Shown: piece after piece, positions 12,274-23,698 of the stretch
Layout: the number at the start of each line of letters is the position of its first letter
How positions within the stretch are numbered: position 1 is the first letter of the stretch
Source: Siphonodentalium dalli
Taxonomy: Eukaryota > Mollusca > Scaphopoda > Gadilida > Siphonodentaliidae
Reading direction: 5' to 3'
NCBI GenBank assembly: GCA_032622095.1
Contig: CP136061.1
Span: 35,225,797 to 35,289,796, forward strand
DNA: 64,000 nt
Translations under genes and position numbers: made by a program
The notes under the pieces: model-generated
Told to the model about the DNA's origin: nothing
The model's database searches: none
What the model saw: only the letters and a program-made list of their open reading frames with translations

Positions 12274-13572
12274 CGGCATATCAACATATATAGGGTGTTA
12301 AACGTTTGTGACGTATCATTTTGTATCAGTGTGTTATGATCTCTACGCACGTAGCTGGGGTAGAGGTTCATGACATGATCTATGGGTATATATTGGCTGC
12401 GGACACACTGGAGTAGAGGTTCATGACATGATCTATGGGTAAATATTGGCTGCGGACACACGTACCACAGTTTCGATGGCATAGCAGGTGTGACAATTTA
12501 TTATGGTGGAGTTTGGCGACAATTGGTCGTCACAATTAATATGCCATAGCAATCCATGTCGCCCTCTATACAAATTCGCACAATGAGTATACCAAACTCT
12601 ACCAGCGACGGTCGATCTCTCAAGGATGTATCTACCTGAATGTCTTGTCGCTGTTGATCTTTACTCAACACGCAGTGTTATATTTTGCATGCTAACACAC
12701 AAGTCCACTTGATAACTTAATGAATAAGCCATTTCTGTCAACAGCCATGCTTGTTCTTACTAAGAACAAATCGCCCGTGTAATTTCTCAGCAAATGTAAG
12801 TGACTCAAACCTTATATGCGTAGACAAAACGTCGCAAAATAAAAAACGCAGGTCGTGGCAGTAATTCAAATATGTTAGTCTGAATCTGTTTTTCGGAATA
12901 TTTTTACCCTTTCCAATACATTCCTACCTTTGTTTTGGTTAGACTTTGGTATGTTGTTGGAATAACTGGGATTTAATCGGTAATGTAGCTGTAACCGTAA
13001 TATTCATATAACAATGGTTTCGACATGCGAAATCTCGCGATTGAAAAATTATTGATAATGGAATTAAGAACAAAGTTAATATATTTTTACACGTTGATAG
13101 TTATTTTAATGACTTTTCATGTGTACCACGTAACGGACGTGTGTCCCTCTAGCCCTATCTATGCTAAATACTCGTTGAGGAGTAGTTCCCTTATAAAATG
13201 TTCAGATAATAATATAAACAAACGACAGTTTGTTGAACTTATTTTCTGAACATTTCCCACCAATGAATATGAATCCTTCTGCACTTGTATTCTCATTTCG
13301 TCAAAATAATATATAATTCCCATGTATACTTGTATAACTTGGTGTGACAATCCGTTTAGTAGGAAGGATTAAACGGGATACTTCGTTTAAACATCAGAAA
13401 GGTCTACGTATTTTGGGAGGAGGTTTATCAAAACCTGGGATAAAACCAACCAGTTTGGTCCCAGTCAAAACATGCCTGCAAGGAATATCAAACTTGTATG
13501 AGACCAAAGTCACCTATATTAGTAAAACACTGATTACGATGTTATCGAGTCTATATACATATATACACTCAC
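12274..13572. other. Intergenic, one short tandem duplication
   Basis: Around 12355-12465 a unit of about 53-55 bp (GTAGAGGTTCATGACATGAT through GGCTGCGGACACAC) is present twice. No gene is supported in the rest. Confidence 0.45.
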
Positions 13573-13792
13573 ATGATTGATTTGGACAAGACTGGTTCGC
13601 TGGTTGAGTCGGTAGTCGAGCATGTCGTCTGGGAGCATTCTTTGACGTCACCAGATGTGCAGCAGTAAATGTAGTTAGTCGAAGCATTGCATGTTTGATT
13701 GACAAGGTTACTATTGGTATCATAATAGCTGCAATCCAAATCTGCCGCCATGTGACATGTTGTTTCATTTGTGATGACGTCATTTCCCGACA
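13573..13792 (-). CDS. Candidate exon of an unknown cysteine-rich extracellular protein
   Basis: The minus strand reads open for about 73 codons with nine cysteines spaced like a disulfide-rich ectodomain (TCHMAADLDC, NQTCNAS, YIYCC, VKECSQTTC). It has three N-glycosylation sequons (NET, NQT, NAS). The frame ends exactly at a consensus splice donor, CAATCAT|GTGAGTG, where an in-frame TGA overlaps the donor. The upstream border could be TTTTTCAGGCATGAG|TG. There is no start codon, and the frame is closed by TGA just before. I do not recognise the family (a three-finger or receptor ectodomain is possible), and no partner exon was found nearby. Confidence 0.4.
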
Positions 13793-13799
13793 CTCATGC

Positions 13800-14718
13800 C
13801 TGAAAAATTGGTCCAATTTTCCTGCGTTGATACCACAGGGGGCTGGCTGTTACCATCTCTCAGAGATCGGACAATTTAGCCCTTGTATCCGAGAAATGGT
13901 ATCGATATCGCCAAGTGTGTATCTGCGAAAGATTCCTCTTTCAATCAATACCACAAGCGCCTCTCATTTCCACTTCTATCCATACAATTTAATAAATTTT
14001 TGACCTCCGAGTATTGTCTCCAGAGTGCGTAAAAATCTAGGTTGATCCAGCTGAAAAAATATGGCGATACGATTCTCCAAAATTCAACACCACCCAGCTT
14101 ATCTATAAAAAGTAAGATCTGTCTGTCTGTTTGGATTTTTCTCCCAGACCCTTGACCGATTTCAACCAAATTGGTGTGGTGACTCGGGGTACCGTGGTGG
14201 AGGTTATAACGGCGTTAGTTTTTCTAAATTTCAATTTAATTAAATAAAAACACACGAATTAAAAATAAGCTCACTATAGGCCTATTTCAGAATCAAATAA
14301 ATGTGAATGTTTAGGTTCAATATATGAATGTATTTGCAGACCAGATGTACGCTCTTTATATATGTGTGGCCCGCGCCATCCAACAGAATAAAGGATATAA
14401 GTCCACAATAGGCTTTGCTTATTTCAGAATCAAATAAGTCGAATATGAACATATCATTTCATATGCCAATATATAGTTCCAAAATGACCGCAGACCCCTA
14501 ACACACAAATGAGCCGCATATACCCTCTGTGCAGGGGCCACATGCCCCTCCGACGCTGAATATAGGCTCCTGAAGGGAGCCTGTTTCAGACAGTTATAAT
14601 TAAAGTTCGATCAAACAATAAACTAACACATCTAGATCTTATAATATATATAAGTGTGTTATCACCATTATATAACATATACTTGGAAGGCGCGTAATTA
14701 GTATGCCCTCAGTTAAAA
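13800..14718. other. Intergenic with a Helitron 5'-end fragment
   Basis: At 14102 the sequence A|TCTATAAAAAGTAAGATC, GTCTGTCTGT, then CCTTGACCGATTTCAACC resembles a decayed Helitron 5' end. The stretch 14358-14480 is the second copy of the repeat at 20-130. No gene is seen. Confidence 0.4.
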
Positions 14719-14974
14719 ATGTATTATTATGTTTGAATAATATGCATCACAAATAATTGAATGGTCGATTCGCATTCTTATGATCTTATACACCATTATC
14801 TCGGACATAATCGATCAGCTTGCAACATTGCAATTATATAAGGCGCCTTATATAATTGTGCAATGTTGCAAGCTGATCGATTATGTCCGAGATAAAGGAG
14901 TATAAGATCATAAGAATGCGAATCGACCATTCAATTATGTGTGATGCATATTCTTCAAACATAATAATACATTG
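14719..14974. repeat. 256-bp near-perfect palindrome centred on GGCGCC
   Basis: The two arms meet at 14844/14845 in TTATATAAGGCGCCTTATAT and pair over about 125 bases with few mismatches. The arms include GAATGGTCGATTCGCATTCT and its complement, and ATGTATTATTATGTTTGAA at the outer ends. There is essentially no loop, so it could extrude as a cruciform. Confidence 0.85.
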
Positions 14975-14984
14975 CACAATTATA

Positions 14985-16105
14985 TAAGACGCCGTTCTTC
15001 TATTTATTAACCTATTCAGTGTATCAATAATAAATTTTGGGATATCAATAATTAATTTTATGATATCATGTGCACCAATTCGCGGATTCACGGGGCGCCG
15101 TTCTTCTATTTATTACCCATTTAGTGATATCAATAATTAATTTTATGATATCATTAATTCATGGATTCTCGGGGTGTCGTTAATCTATTTATTACATATT
15201 TAGTGATACCAATAATTAATTAATTGAATTATTCACTAAATGCTTACTTATTTTGTGATATCATATATTCAATTTTGTGATATTACAAATCGAATTTATT
15301 AGGTCACTAACTCAATTTTGTGATATCTCATAAAATCGAATTATTCACTAATTCCTTACTCATTTTGTGATATCATATATTCGATTTTGTCATATCACAG
15401 CATGAATTTATGATGTCACTAATTCCATTTTGTGATATCTTTAAAATCATTTTGTGATATCACTAATTCACCAACATTTTATGATATCGTAAAATCGAAT
15501 TATTAATATCACTAAATGCTTATTATTTTATGATATAAAAAATTCGATTTTGTGAAATAAACAAAATTATTTATGATATCACAAATTGGAATTAGAATAT
15601 ATTTTCTATTTTGTGATATATATATTCATTTAGTGGTATTATAAAAATCGAATAGATGATATAATAAAATAACCAGTATTTATTGATATCACAACATGCA
15701 TATATGATTTCACTAATTCGAAATTGTGATATCATAAAATGAATTTAAGATATCATAAAATCGAATATATGTTATTACAAAATAGAAAGCATTTAGTGAT
15801 ATCAATAATTCGATTTTATGATATCATCAATAAATATGTTATAATATCCCTAAATGCATTTTGTGATATCAATTTCATCCGAATTATTGATATCACAAAA
15901 TGAATATATGATATCATAAATTCGAATAAGTGATATCACAAAATGAATATATGATATCATAAAATCGAATATGTGATATCACTCATTGCTTACAATTTGA
16001 TGATATCATATATTCGATTTTGTAATATCATATATTCATTTTGTGATATCACAATATTAATTATTGATATTAATATTAGGTAATAAATAGAAGAACGGCG
16101 CCCCA
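14985..16105. repeat. GATATC-rich array bounded by inverted GGCGCCGTTCTTC ends
   Basis: The left side has GGCGCCGTTCTTCTATTTAT (about 15094; a similar GACGCC copy at 14990) and the right side has its complement (ATAAATAGAAGAACGGCGCC, about 16083-16103). Between them the self-complementary word TGATATCA recurs dozens of times, mixed with AAAATCGAAT, AAAATGAAT and TTAGTGATATC, at irregular 18-40 base spacing. The unit is itself palindromic, so both strands look alike. There is no coding capacity. The borders share the CTATTTATTA motif of the foldbacks at 1540 and 2062. Confidence 0.7.
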
Positions 16106-16144
16106 TATATGTGCAGTTAAGGGCTCACGATGATGACTCTCGAC

Positions 16145-16593
16145 TATATGTGACCCGCCATATCAAATCCAGTCGTAAGTCGGGATTTTTTTACCCTGTG
16201 CCAATGCATTCTCTTATATATGCGAGTCGACCATAGGTCGCCTCGCATATATAAGAGAATGCATTGGCCTAACAATTTTTTATCATTTTTGTTAAATAAA
16301 TGTTTCTGACAATTTTTACGACATAAAATAAAAAAACATCCATTACCCTGCATGGAGCCCCACACATATATATAGAAGCATATAGAAGAGTGTCGTCTGC
16401 TCATGTTTGTCTGGGGCTCTGTATGGGTGAAATTATAAAATTGTTAAAGAATACAAGAAAAAATTATTAAAATTGTAAAACATTGTTAGGCCAATGCACT
16501 CTCTTATATATGCGCATATATAAGAGAATGCATTAGCACAGGGTAAAAAAAATCCCGACTTCCGACTGGATTTGATATGGCGGGTCACATATA
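16145..16593. mobile_element. MITE with TATGTGACCCGCC ends carrying the shared hairpin module
   Basis: Inverted ends of about 60 bases run from TATATGTGACCCGCCATATC through CGGGATTTTTTTACCCTGTG. The interior holds two copies of the CCAATGCATTCTCTTATATA palindrome also found in the CCCTTTACCC family; the right-hand one lacks its centre. TA flanks both ends. The ends are unrelated to the piggyBac-like family. Confidence 0.7.
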
Positions 16594-16983
16594 CTGATCA
16601 ATATTTAGCGCGGCCAGAATCCGAAGAAATTGCCATATAGGCAAGGGGATGGTCAATGTTTTACATGGCTGGGGTATTGGTAGTTCATCAGCCACCAAAC
16701 AAGTTTTTTCTCTCTCATCTAATATACAATTAACTTAAATATTTTACATCAAAATAAGTTATCCATAAAGCAATATAAAGTATTCAAAACTATGTATATA
16801 GCATATAGGAACACTGCAGTAGCGCTACTTGGCGTCCAAACCCAATGTGGACCCTTCAAATGGAATAATATAATGCACTATACTATTATTAAACTGTTTG
16901 TGATTGCCACAAGCCAAAATCGAGAATAGTCAATACTTTAGTTTTAGTTACTTACTTTAGTTAAAATTGTGACCCTATATATT

Positions 16984-18089
16984 CAGAGACGTGGCGACAG
17001 GGGGGGGGGGTTTGGGTGTCTCACCCCCCCCCCCCCCCCCCACTTTGGTCAAAAGTTTCAACAGTTGGAAATTTCATACCTGCCAAAACATTAGTTGGAA
17101 ATTTCACACCAACACTAGGTTGAAAATGTTCTTATAGTTTGATTTTCAAACAATTTATTGGGGGAATTAATTGTTTTTGGACCAATATTTGCATATTTTC
17201 CTATTTTTTGTCAAAATGTTGGACTGAAATGGTCATCAGTTGGAAATTTTCCAACCTCAGGGGGGGGGGGGGGTGACAGGTTGGAAATTTCCTACACTTT
17301 GATAGCTTGTGTTCTGGTCCCTCCCCCGTGGCCATGCAGTCAAAAACTGCTAGTTAATTTAAAAAAAACAATATTGTCATACATTTGGAAAACATTGTCA
17401 TTGGAATTGTCATCAGTTGGAAATTTTCCAACTTAAGTGGGTGTGTCAAACTCTAGGAAGGCTTGAGGCCTGTCTAGTTGCTAGGATTTTGCGATTTTCT
17501 TGTTCAGATTTCAAAATTTTCCCACACCGGGCCGAACCATGGTCGGTCCGGTGTGTCGTTGTCCCTCCCCCGTGCATGGCCAATACAAAACTGATAATTT
17601 TGGTTAAACTTGTGGACTGAAATGGTCATCAGTTGGAGATATTTCCAACCTGAGGGGGGAGTATGAGGTTTGAAATTTCCAACACCAGAAAAGCTTCAGT
17701 TGAGGCCAGTCCAGATGCTAGGGTTTGCAATTTTCTTGTATAGTTTTCAAAATGTTCTCACACCGGGCCGAACAACCATGGTCAGCCCGATGTGTCCTGC
17801 TCTCTTGCCCGTAGCCGTGTGCATTTATCTGGAGTTAGACCACTAGATGTTAGGATTTATGCAATTTTTCAGGTTAAATATTTGAATGTTCTCATCCCGG
17901 GAATATAGAACCATGGTTTATGAACATATAGCATATTAGGCTTGAGCACTGAGGTCGAATTTGGAGGGGGTGGGGTGCAAATGGAATTATGTAAAACTTG
18001 TGTTTTTGTCTGATTCAAGGGGGGTGCAATTGGAATTTCCCAAGGTGGACACCCCCCCCCCCAACGGATACCCTCTAGCCACGTCTCTG
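16984..18089. mobile_element. hAT-like element with CAGAGACGTGGC ends
   Basis: The ends are CAGAGACGTGGC and CTAGCCACGTCTCTG. The flanking octamers are TATATATT and TATATACC, a 6-of-8 match. The body repeats TTGGAAATTT/TTCCAACTG palindromes, G and C runs, and CACCGGGCCGAACCATGGTC. No transposase is present. Related partial copies lie at 23052-23420 and 47330-47960. Confidence 0.5.
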
Positions 18090-18418
18090 TATATACCTGT
18101 CAGAAGCCTGACTATATGGAAATATCCGATTGGGTGACTAAGGGTACGTTCATACACTGGCAAGTTTGCACGGTATGTTTTGCAGGTATTTTGTCGTAGA
18201 AAACAATATAGTGCCATAATATCAACGGAAACAAGCACATAAAGTGCATCTGTGCCACAGTTAACTACATGCGAAGTAAAATCTTTGTAGTTCCACTAGT
18301 AACGATGCTACCGAAATCAATGTTGCCTGTAAATATCATGCAATTATAACGCAAGAATAAATCATACAGGTTTTTGAAGGCAAATTCCTGTAGCACTGTT
18401 ACAAGTTCACTAAGTTAA

Positions 18419-18834
18419 CGATACTCAATCCGATTCAATGGTCCCATATCACCATATTCTAACAACAACAACAACAACAACAACAACAAAGTTTTTTTTA
18501 AAATGCCGCTCCAGTTATCAGAATCGATTAGTTGCCCAAAAATAATGCTAATCACAGTCAACTATAGTAAAAAAAAAGTGCCCAAAAGCTGTTATTTATC
18601 AACATTTTGTTCAACGAAATTTTGCCGATTTGTCAAATATCTGACACAAAAAAACACACTTGATTTTAGAGTTATCGCTCTTCATCCGAAATTTTGTCCG
18701 AGACCGTCTTCTCGACGACCTTTTACTGGGCCACAAAAAAAAAAATTATTGGTTCCTCGCCTCGAATCAAATATTTTTGACCCCCGAAGCCGAGGAAATA
18801 TTAATTTGAGAGCTTTAATTCGGATTATGCATCT
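18419..18834. mobile_element. TTAA-type MITE, GGTACTCAATCCG family, diverged copy
   Basis: It starts CGATACTCAATCCG after TTAA and ends CGGATTATGCATCT before the TTAA shared with the next copy. It contains an (AAC)n run (about 18463-18489) and TTATCAACATTTTGTTCAAC. It carries the short ancestral motif AATAATGCTAATCACAGTCA that is massively expanded in the copy at 23583. Confidence 0.65.
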
Positions 18835-18838
18835 TTAA

Positions 18839-19304
18839 AGGTACTCAATCCGATAAAACTCCTCTCAATTACTATTCCAATGGCTTCGGGGGTATTTGAT
18901 TCGAGTCGAGGAAGTCACCCATCAAAGCTCAGATTTGTTAGATATCGATTTTAGAAATCTATTATTTTTCATTATCGGGAATTCTTTCTGGCCCAGAGGA
19001 CAGTCAAAATTTCGTTATTATTACCACTTGATTATAGAGTTATCCATCCTTGTCTGTTTGAATAGAGTTTTGGCGTAAAATCTCGAGCAGGTTACCAAAT
19101 TGACGGCAGTTATTAGTACTCATCTCGAGCAATTAACAAATTTCAAAAATCAATATCTAATAACTCTGAGCTTTGTTTGATGGGTTCCTCGACTCGAATC
19201 AAATATTTTTTACCCCCAAAGCCAAATAAATAGTAATATAGGACCCTCTGATCGGATTGTTGTAATCTGTTGAGATGGGGACCCTTTTTACGGATTGAGT
19301 ACCT
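18839..19304. mobile_element. TTAA-type MITE, GGTACTCAATCCG family
   Basis: The ends are AGGTACTCAATCCG and CGGATTGAGTACCT, both flanked by TTAA, 466 bp. Internal blocks GGCTTCGGGGGT and GATTCGAGTCGAGGAA recur in the copies at 42954 and 50055. The AGG ends with TTAA targets suggest a Kolobok-type family; no transposase is seen. Confidence 0.75.
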
Positions 19305-19433
19305 TTAAACGAAATAGTAAAAAGTCTCTTGTATATTGCTATATATAGCAGGTGCATGTGTTCAGTGTCTTACCATGCATGGGTGAAGGTGGTCATAATT
19401 GTCTTCCGTGCAGAAGTGGCAAAGCTTGTACTA

Positions 19434-20480
19434 TCTACCTAAATGTGCGAATGCCTGTATGTATGTCTGTCTGTGTTCTATATAAATTCACAGGGACCAT
19501 CTAGATGGCACCAAAGTGGTCTTATGAGAAAGATAATGGTGTAGGTTAGAATTTTCTAAAGATACGCTAGAGCAGGGGAGGGGTAGCAAAACAAATGTTG
19601 TCTCTGATTTCCGCCAAACTTATTCATAATCATCTCCATGATACGAGGAATCAAATGGTGTGGTTCAAAGATGTCAAAAGTAGCGCCATTCGAGTCAGGG
19701 GCGCACGGAAGTGGGTGCACCAAAATTGATAAAACTATTTTTAGCGCTGATGTCCACCAAAATGATACACATTCTTCTCCACGATATAAGGAATTTAATC
19801 GTGTCATCCAAAGAGGCCAAATTGGTGGCATTTGGAGAGATGGGGGAGGGTAATAAATTTTATAAGAATTTGTTTAGTCGTTAAATTACACCAAACTTAT
19901 AAATAACCATCTCCATGATACCGGGAGTCTATATCTAACGGTACATAATACTGTCCTAAAATGCATCATTCGAGTCAGAGTTGCACTGAAGGGGAGAGGG
20001 ACACCAGTATTGATAACAATGTTTTTGACGCCGATTTCCACCAAATTGATACACATTCTGTTCCTTGGTACAAGAAATCTAATCGGGCGATTTAAAGACG
20101 CCAAAATTGGTGCCGTTTTGGTCAGGGTTGGAGAGACGAGGGGCACTACCATTGATATAAATGTGATAGTCGCCGATATACACCAGTTATATTTAGTCAT
20201 CTCTTTAATTCGTTCTAATGAGATTTTGGCTGTCAAATTTCACAACCTCAACAAAATTAATGGTGACCGAATTAAGTAATTTGAACAATTATATCTTCTC
20301 ACCTGTCATATATTTATATGGGGACGAGAAGCAGGGCGTTCATATAGTGTGAGACAGCAAAAATAGATACAAAGAAGAAAGCATTGAACGTATATGAATC
20401 ATTCTATTTAAGAGATACATATATTCTTGCACAATGAGGAACCTTTCTAAATTAACCGACAAGATCGATGGCCTTAACAA
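19434..20480 (+). mobile_element. Helitron copy, 3' end not seen
   Basis: It begins A|TCTACCTAAATGTGCGAATG, then GTCTGTCTGTG, then the same decayed units as the element at 6746 (ATTTCCACCAAATTGATACA, CGAGTCAGGG). It keeps the downstream landmarks CAATTATATCTTCT and GAGATACATATATTC seen at 8365-8500. No CTAG hairpin end was found, so the 3' part is missing or too diverged. Confidence 0.55.
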
Positions 20481-20870
20481 AACGTTATCGAGAACTGGGG
20501 GTACCGTCAGCCTCTGATGTACTCGCAAATGTCGGCACGGTACTCAAAAAGTGTTTGTGACGAGAGTTTATGTGTAAAATGATACTAAAATCGGCAGAAC
20601 TGACCACAGCAAGTGGCTCGGGCACTTTTGAAAACACTCACGGCGTCAACTGCTGACAGTTTCTGTCAACTCAAGAATGACTCTTGATTGCCGTTAAAGG
20701 CTGCACATGTATCCGTTGTACTCATTTTGGTCGGTCTCTGACACCAGCAATCAAAGTCCGCGTCTTGTTTATACTTAACATCGTTTCGCGAGAAATGTTC
20801 TTGTTCCTTTTCGGGGTGTATGCGTACCTGGTATATACATACGTATACTATAGCAGGCTTACCCGGCAGG
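20481..20870. other. Intergenic, nothing recognised
   Basis: A short frame at 20684-20902 runs into the neighbouring MITE and has no recognisable domain. Confidence 0.4.
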
Positions 20871-20874
20871 TTAA

Positions 20875-21254
20875 CCCTTTACCCAACAAACCGGCCAAAT
20901 AAAGCTTCAACAGCCTAAAATATCTTCGGTCTGTCTCAATAGAACCATACAAATATGGATATCATTGGAACCGGCTCCTTGACCACATTGTGATAGTTAC
21001 AGTTATGCCCTGTGCCACGCATTCTCTTATATATGCGAGTCGACCATAGGTCGCCTCGCATATATAAGAGAATGCATTGGCCTAAAAAATATCTTTTTTT
21101 AACACTTTTTCCATTTTTTCTTACATTCTTTAACAATTTTATAATTTTTAATGTGTTAAGCCAATGTATTCTCTTATATATGCGAGGCGACCTATGGTCG
21201 ACTCGCATATATAAGAGAATGCATTGGCACAGGGCCCTTCTGTTGGGTAAAGGG
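20875..21254 (-). mobile_element. piggyBac-like MITE, CCCTTTACCCAACA family
   Basis: Reverse orientation relative to the copy at 11886. TTAA is on both sides (20871-20874 and 21255-21258) and both hairpin modules are present. Close to the consensus. Confidence 0.8.
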
Positions 21255-21258
21255 TTAA

Positions 21259-21696
21259 TCACCTATTGAGACATTGGCCACTGATACTTACCTATCACCA
21301 CCTACATTGGATGTGTGAGAATTGCTATATAAGATGGTCTTTCTATATCCCTCCCTTTCCCTTTCACATATGTATAATTTACCCAATGCTGTAACTTTGT
21401 TCGAATTTATATGACTCATATATCTTTTCATAGCTATACGTATATTTCCTTTTATACCGCTCCTCCCCTTCAACAAGAAGTATTATCCCATTGCTTTCTT
21501 CGAACTTGTATTCCTTTATTTTCTGGAATTTATTTTAATTTGCGATATTTCAACCAGCACGATACCAGCCTCTGATATTAATATCGATCAGACTCATTTT
21601 ATTCAGTTATTCATTTATCATATTGTATTTTTATAACCTATATACTATTGACAGTGCATGTTCTCCTGATTTTGGCAAAGTGAATAACCGGCATGC
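21259..21696. other. Intergenic, nothing recognised
   Basis: AT-rich sequence without a supportable gene or repeat boundary. Confidence 0.4.
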
Positions 21697-21862
21697 AATC
21701 TTTTTTTAACACTTTTTACCATTTTTTCTTACATTCTTTAACAATTTTATAATTTTTAATGTGTTAAGCCAATGCATTCTCTTATATATGCGAGGCGACC
21801 TATGGTCGACTCGCATATATAAGAGAATGCATTGGCACAGGGCCCTTCTGTTGGGTAAAGGG
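21697..21862 (-). mobile_element. piggyBac-like MITE, truncated
   Basis: Only the linker, one hairpin module and the GTTGGGTAAAGGG end with TTAA remain. The break falls at the poly-T of the linker (AATCTTTTTTTAACAC). Confidence 0.75.
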
Positions 21863-21927
21863 TTAATTATAAAAAAATCTCAATTTCAAACTATCAACTA
21901 GAACAACAACTCTTTACCCTCACAAAA

Positions 21928-22210
21928 TCTATAGCTATATTGACAAAGACATGTATGTCTGTCTGTTCCATAACTTATACATAATAATCTCCATGATATC
22001 AGTAGAATATATCTAATGGTGCGTATATATAAAGCGGCCATAGGTGGCATCATTCGAGTGTTGTGGTGGACTGAAGGGGAGAGGATCACCATGCGTGCAA
22101 AATTGATAACCATATTTTTAGCCCCAATTTCCACCAAATTGATACGCATTCTTCTCCATGATACGAGGACTCTAATCGTGTGATTTAAAGGTGCCAGTTT
22201 TTTTTTAAAG
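21928..22210 (+). mobile_element. Helitron 5'-end fragment
   Basis: A|TCTATAGCTATATTGAC, then GTATGTCTGTCTGT, followed by CTCCATGATA and ATTTCCACCAAATTGATACG blocks as in the Helitrons at 6746 and 19434. The 3' part is absent. Confidence 0.5.
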
Positions 22211-23051
22211 TTTATAACATTGAAAAGCAGGGCATGCAATGGGATCGTTTCACCCTCCAGACAGGGGGCTGTATAGCCACCCATGACCCTCCCCTGAACT
22301 CATGGCCCCTTTTGAGTTGGAATCGGCATGTTCCAATGGATATATAATTTTTCCAGTTATCAGATGATTTCAACCCAGCGCTTCGATATGTGGTTTGAAA
22401 TTTTCCAAGGTATGGAAATAATAGTTTGAAATTTTGACTAAACGCAGGAAACTATATATTACTGACTCTTGTCTTACAAGTTCTAACTGCTGGTGTTTCA
22501 GGCATTACTTTTCCAACTGTTATGTTTTTGTTTTACCAAATTTATGGAGTGAGACACCCTTCCCTTGTCACGGCCATATCTTGTACACATATACTTATAT
22601 GTATACCCCGTACATGTGCTGCTCAACCTACCTGCTTTATAAGTATCCTTCCTTTAATCAGAAGCGACGAAATATTACATATATAACCGAAGTCACTATA
22701 TAATATCACACGAGTCAGTATAATGTTGTCGATAATGTCACCTGAAATCAACGGTAGAGACACTATAGTATTGTCACCTGGATTCACCTGCACAGACTCT
22801 GTAGGATGCCGCTGTCATGCAGGTAAATGTTGCGGGGCGGACTCTATTCAGCGGGATGCTATGGTATCGCAGACATCACGAAAACCGTTCGATAATGGCA
22901 GTGTTATGCTTTAATAATTGGGTGTATAACTGATGCGATCCGATCAACTGCACCCGATTAAAGTACTCCGTTCCTATGGAACCGAGTATAGGGATCGAAC
23001 CGATGTAGTGTCTTAGCGGCACTTGAAAAACTGTTCGGTAAGGACCCTACA
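22211..23051. other. Intergenic, no convincing gene
   Basis: A frame at 22723-22914 contains a cysteine cluster next to a possible donor (CATGCAG|GTAAATG), but it has no acceptor or partner exon I trust. Confidence 0.35.
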
Positions 23052-23420
23052 CAGGGACGTGGCTGTGGGTATCCGTTGGAGGTGGGCAACTAGAATTTCA
23101 AACAGACCCAAAATCCTAAGTCCGGAAAATTCCAACTGCACCCACCCCCACCCTCTACCGGCATTTCCCAATTGGTAACTCAATGTTACCCCATATATGA
23201 TTGGACATTTTACAACTGGTGGCCACTTCAGTCCAAAAAATTGACCGAAAGTTGGAACATTTTCAACTTTTGGTCTAAAAATAACAAATTTCACACTAAA
23301 TATGGGTGGAAAATCAACCTATCAGAACAATTTCGGTCTGAAATTTCCAACGATCGTTGATTCAGACATAGATTCCAACAGTTGAAAATTTGACAAAAGT
23401 TGATGGGGGGTGAGACAGCG
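23052..23420. mobile_element. Fragment of the GACGTGGC hAT-like family
   Basis: It starts CAGGGACGTGGCTGTGGGTA and continues with TTCCAACTG and GTTGGAA palindromic blocks as in 16984-18089. The other end is not clear. Confidence 0.4.
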
Positions 23421-23698
23421 ATTGCTTTTGTTACATACAGTCCAGTTCGGGAGATCTAAACAGTTTTGAGGCAAAATGGGCCTTTTAGATCAAATTGTAT
23501 GCCATCTCAATTAAACCAACTTACACCGATGATAGCCAGGCATAATGCAAGAGTAACACATTTCGTGTTGCTCAAAGGCGGAAGATACACAATCCGATCC
23601 GATGGTCCCCGTATCATCAGATTCCAACAACATTTCTTCAAAAGACGATTTAGTTATCAGAATCGATTAATTACCAAATTAATAATGCTAACCACTGT

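Noticed and set aside
17158-17620. Open frames with repeated SSVGNFPT and WKFPT peptides
   Set aside because: They are translations of the TTGGAAATTT palindromic repeats of the hAT-like element; the same peptides occur on the opposite strand at 47738-48019.
22723-22914. Cysteine-rich frame with a possible donor at CATGCAG|GTAAATG
   Set aside because: No credible acceptor, partner exon or family match; the cysteine cluster is only about 15 residues long.
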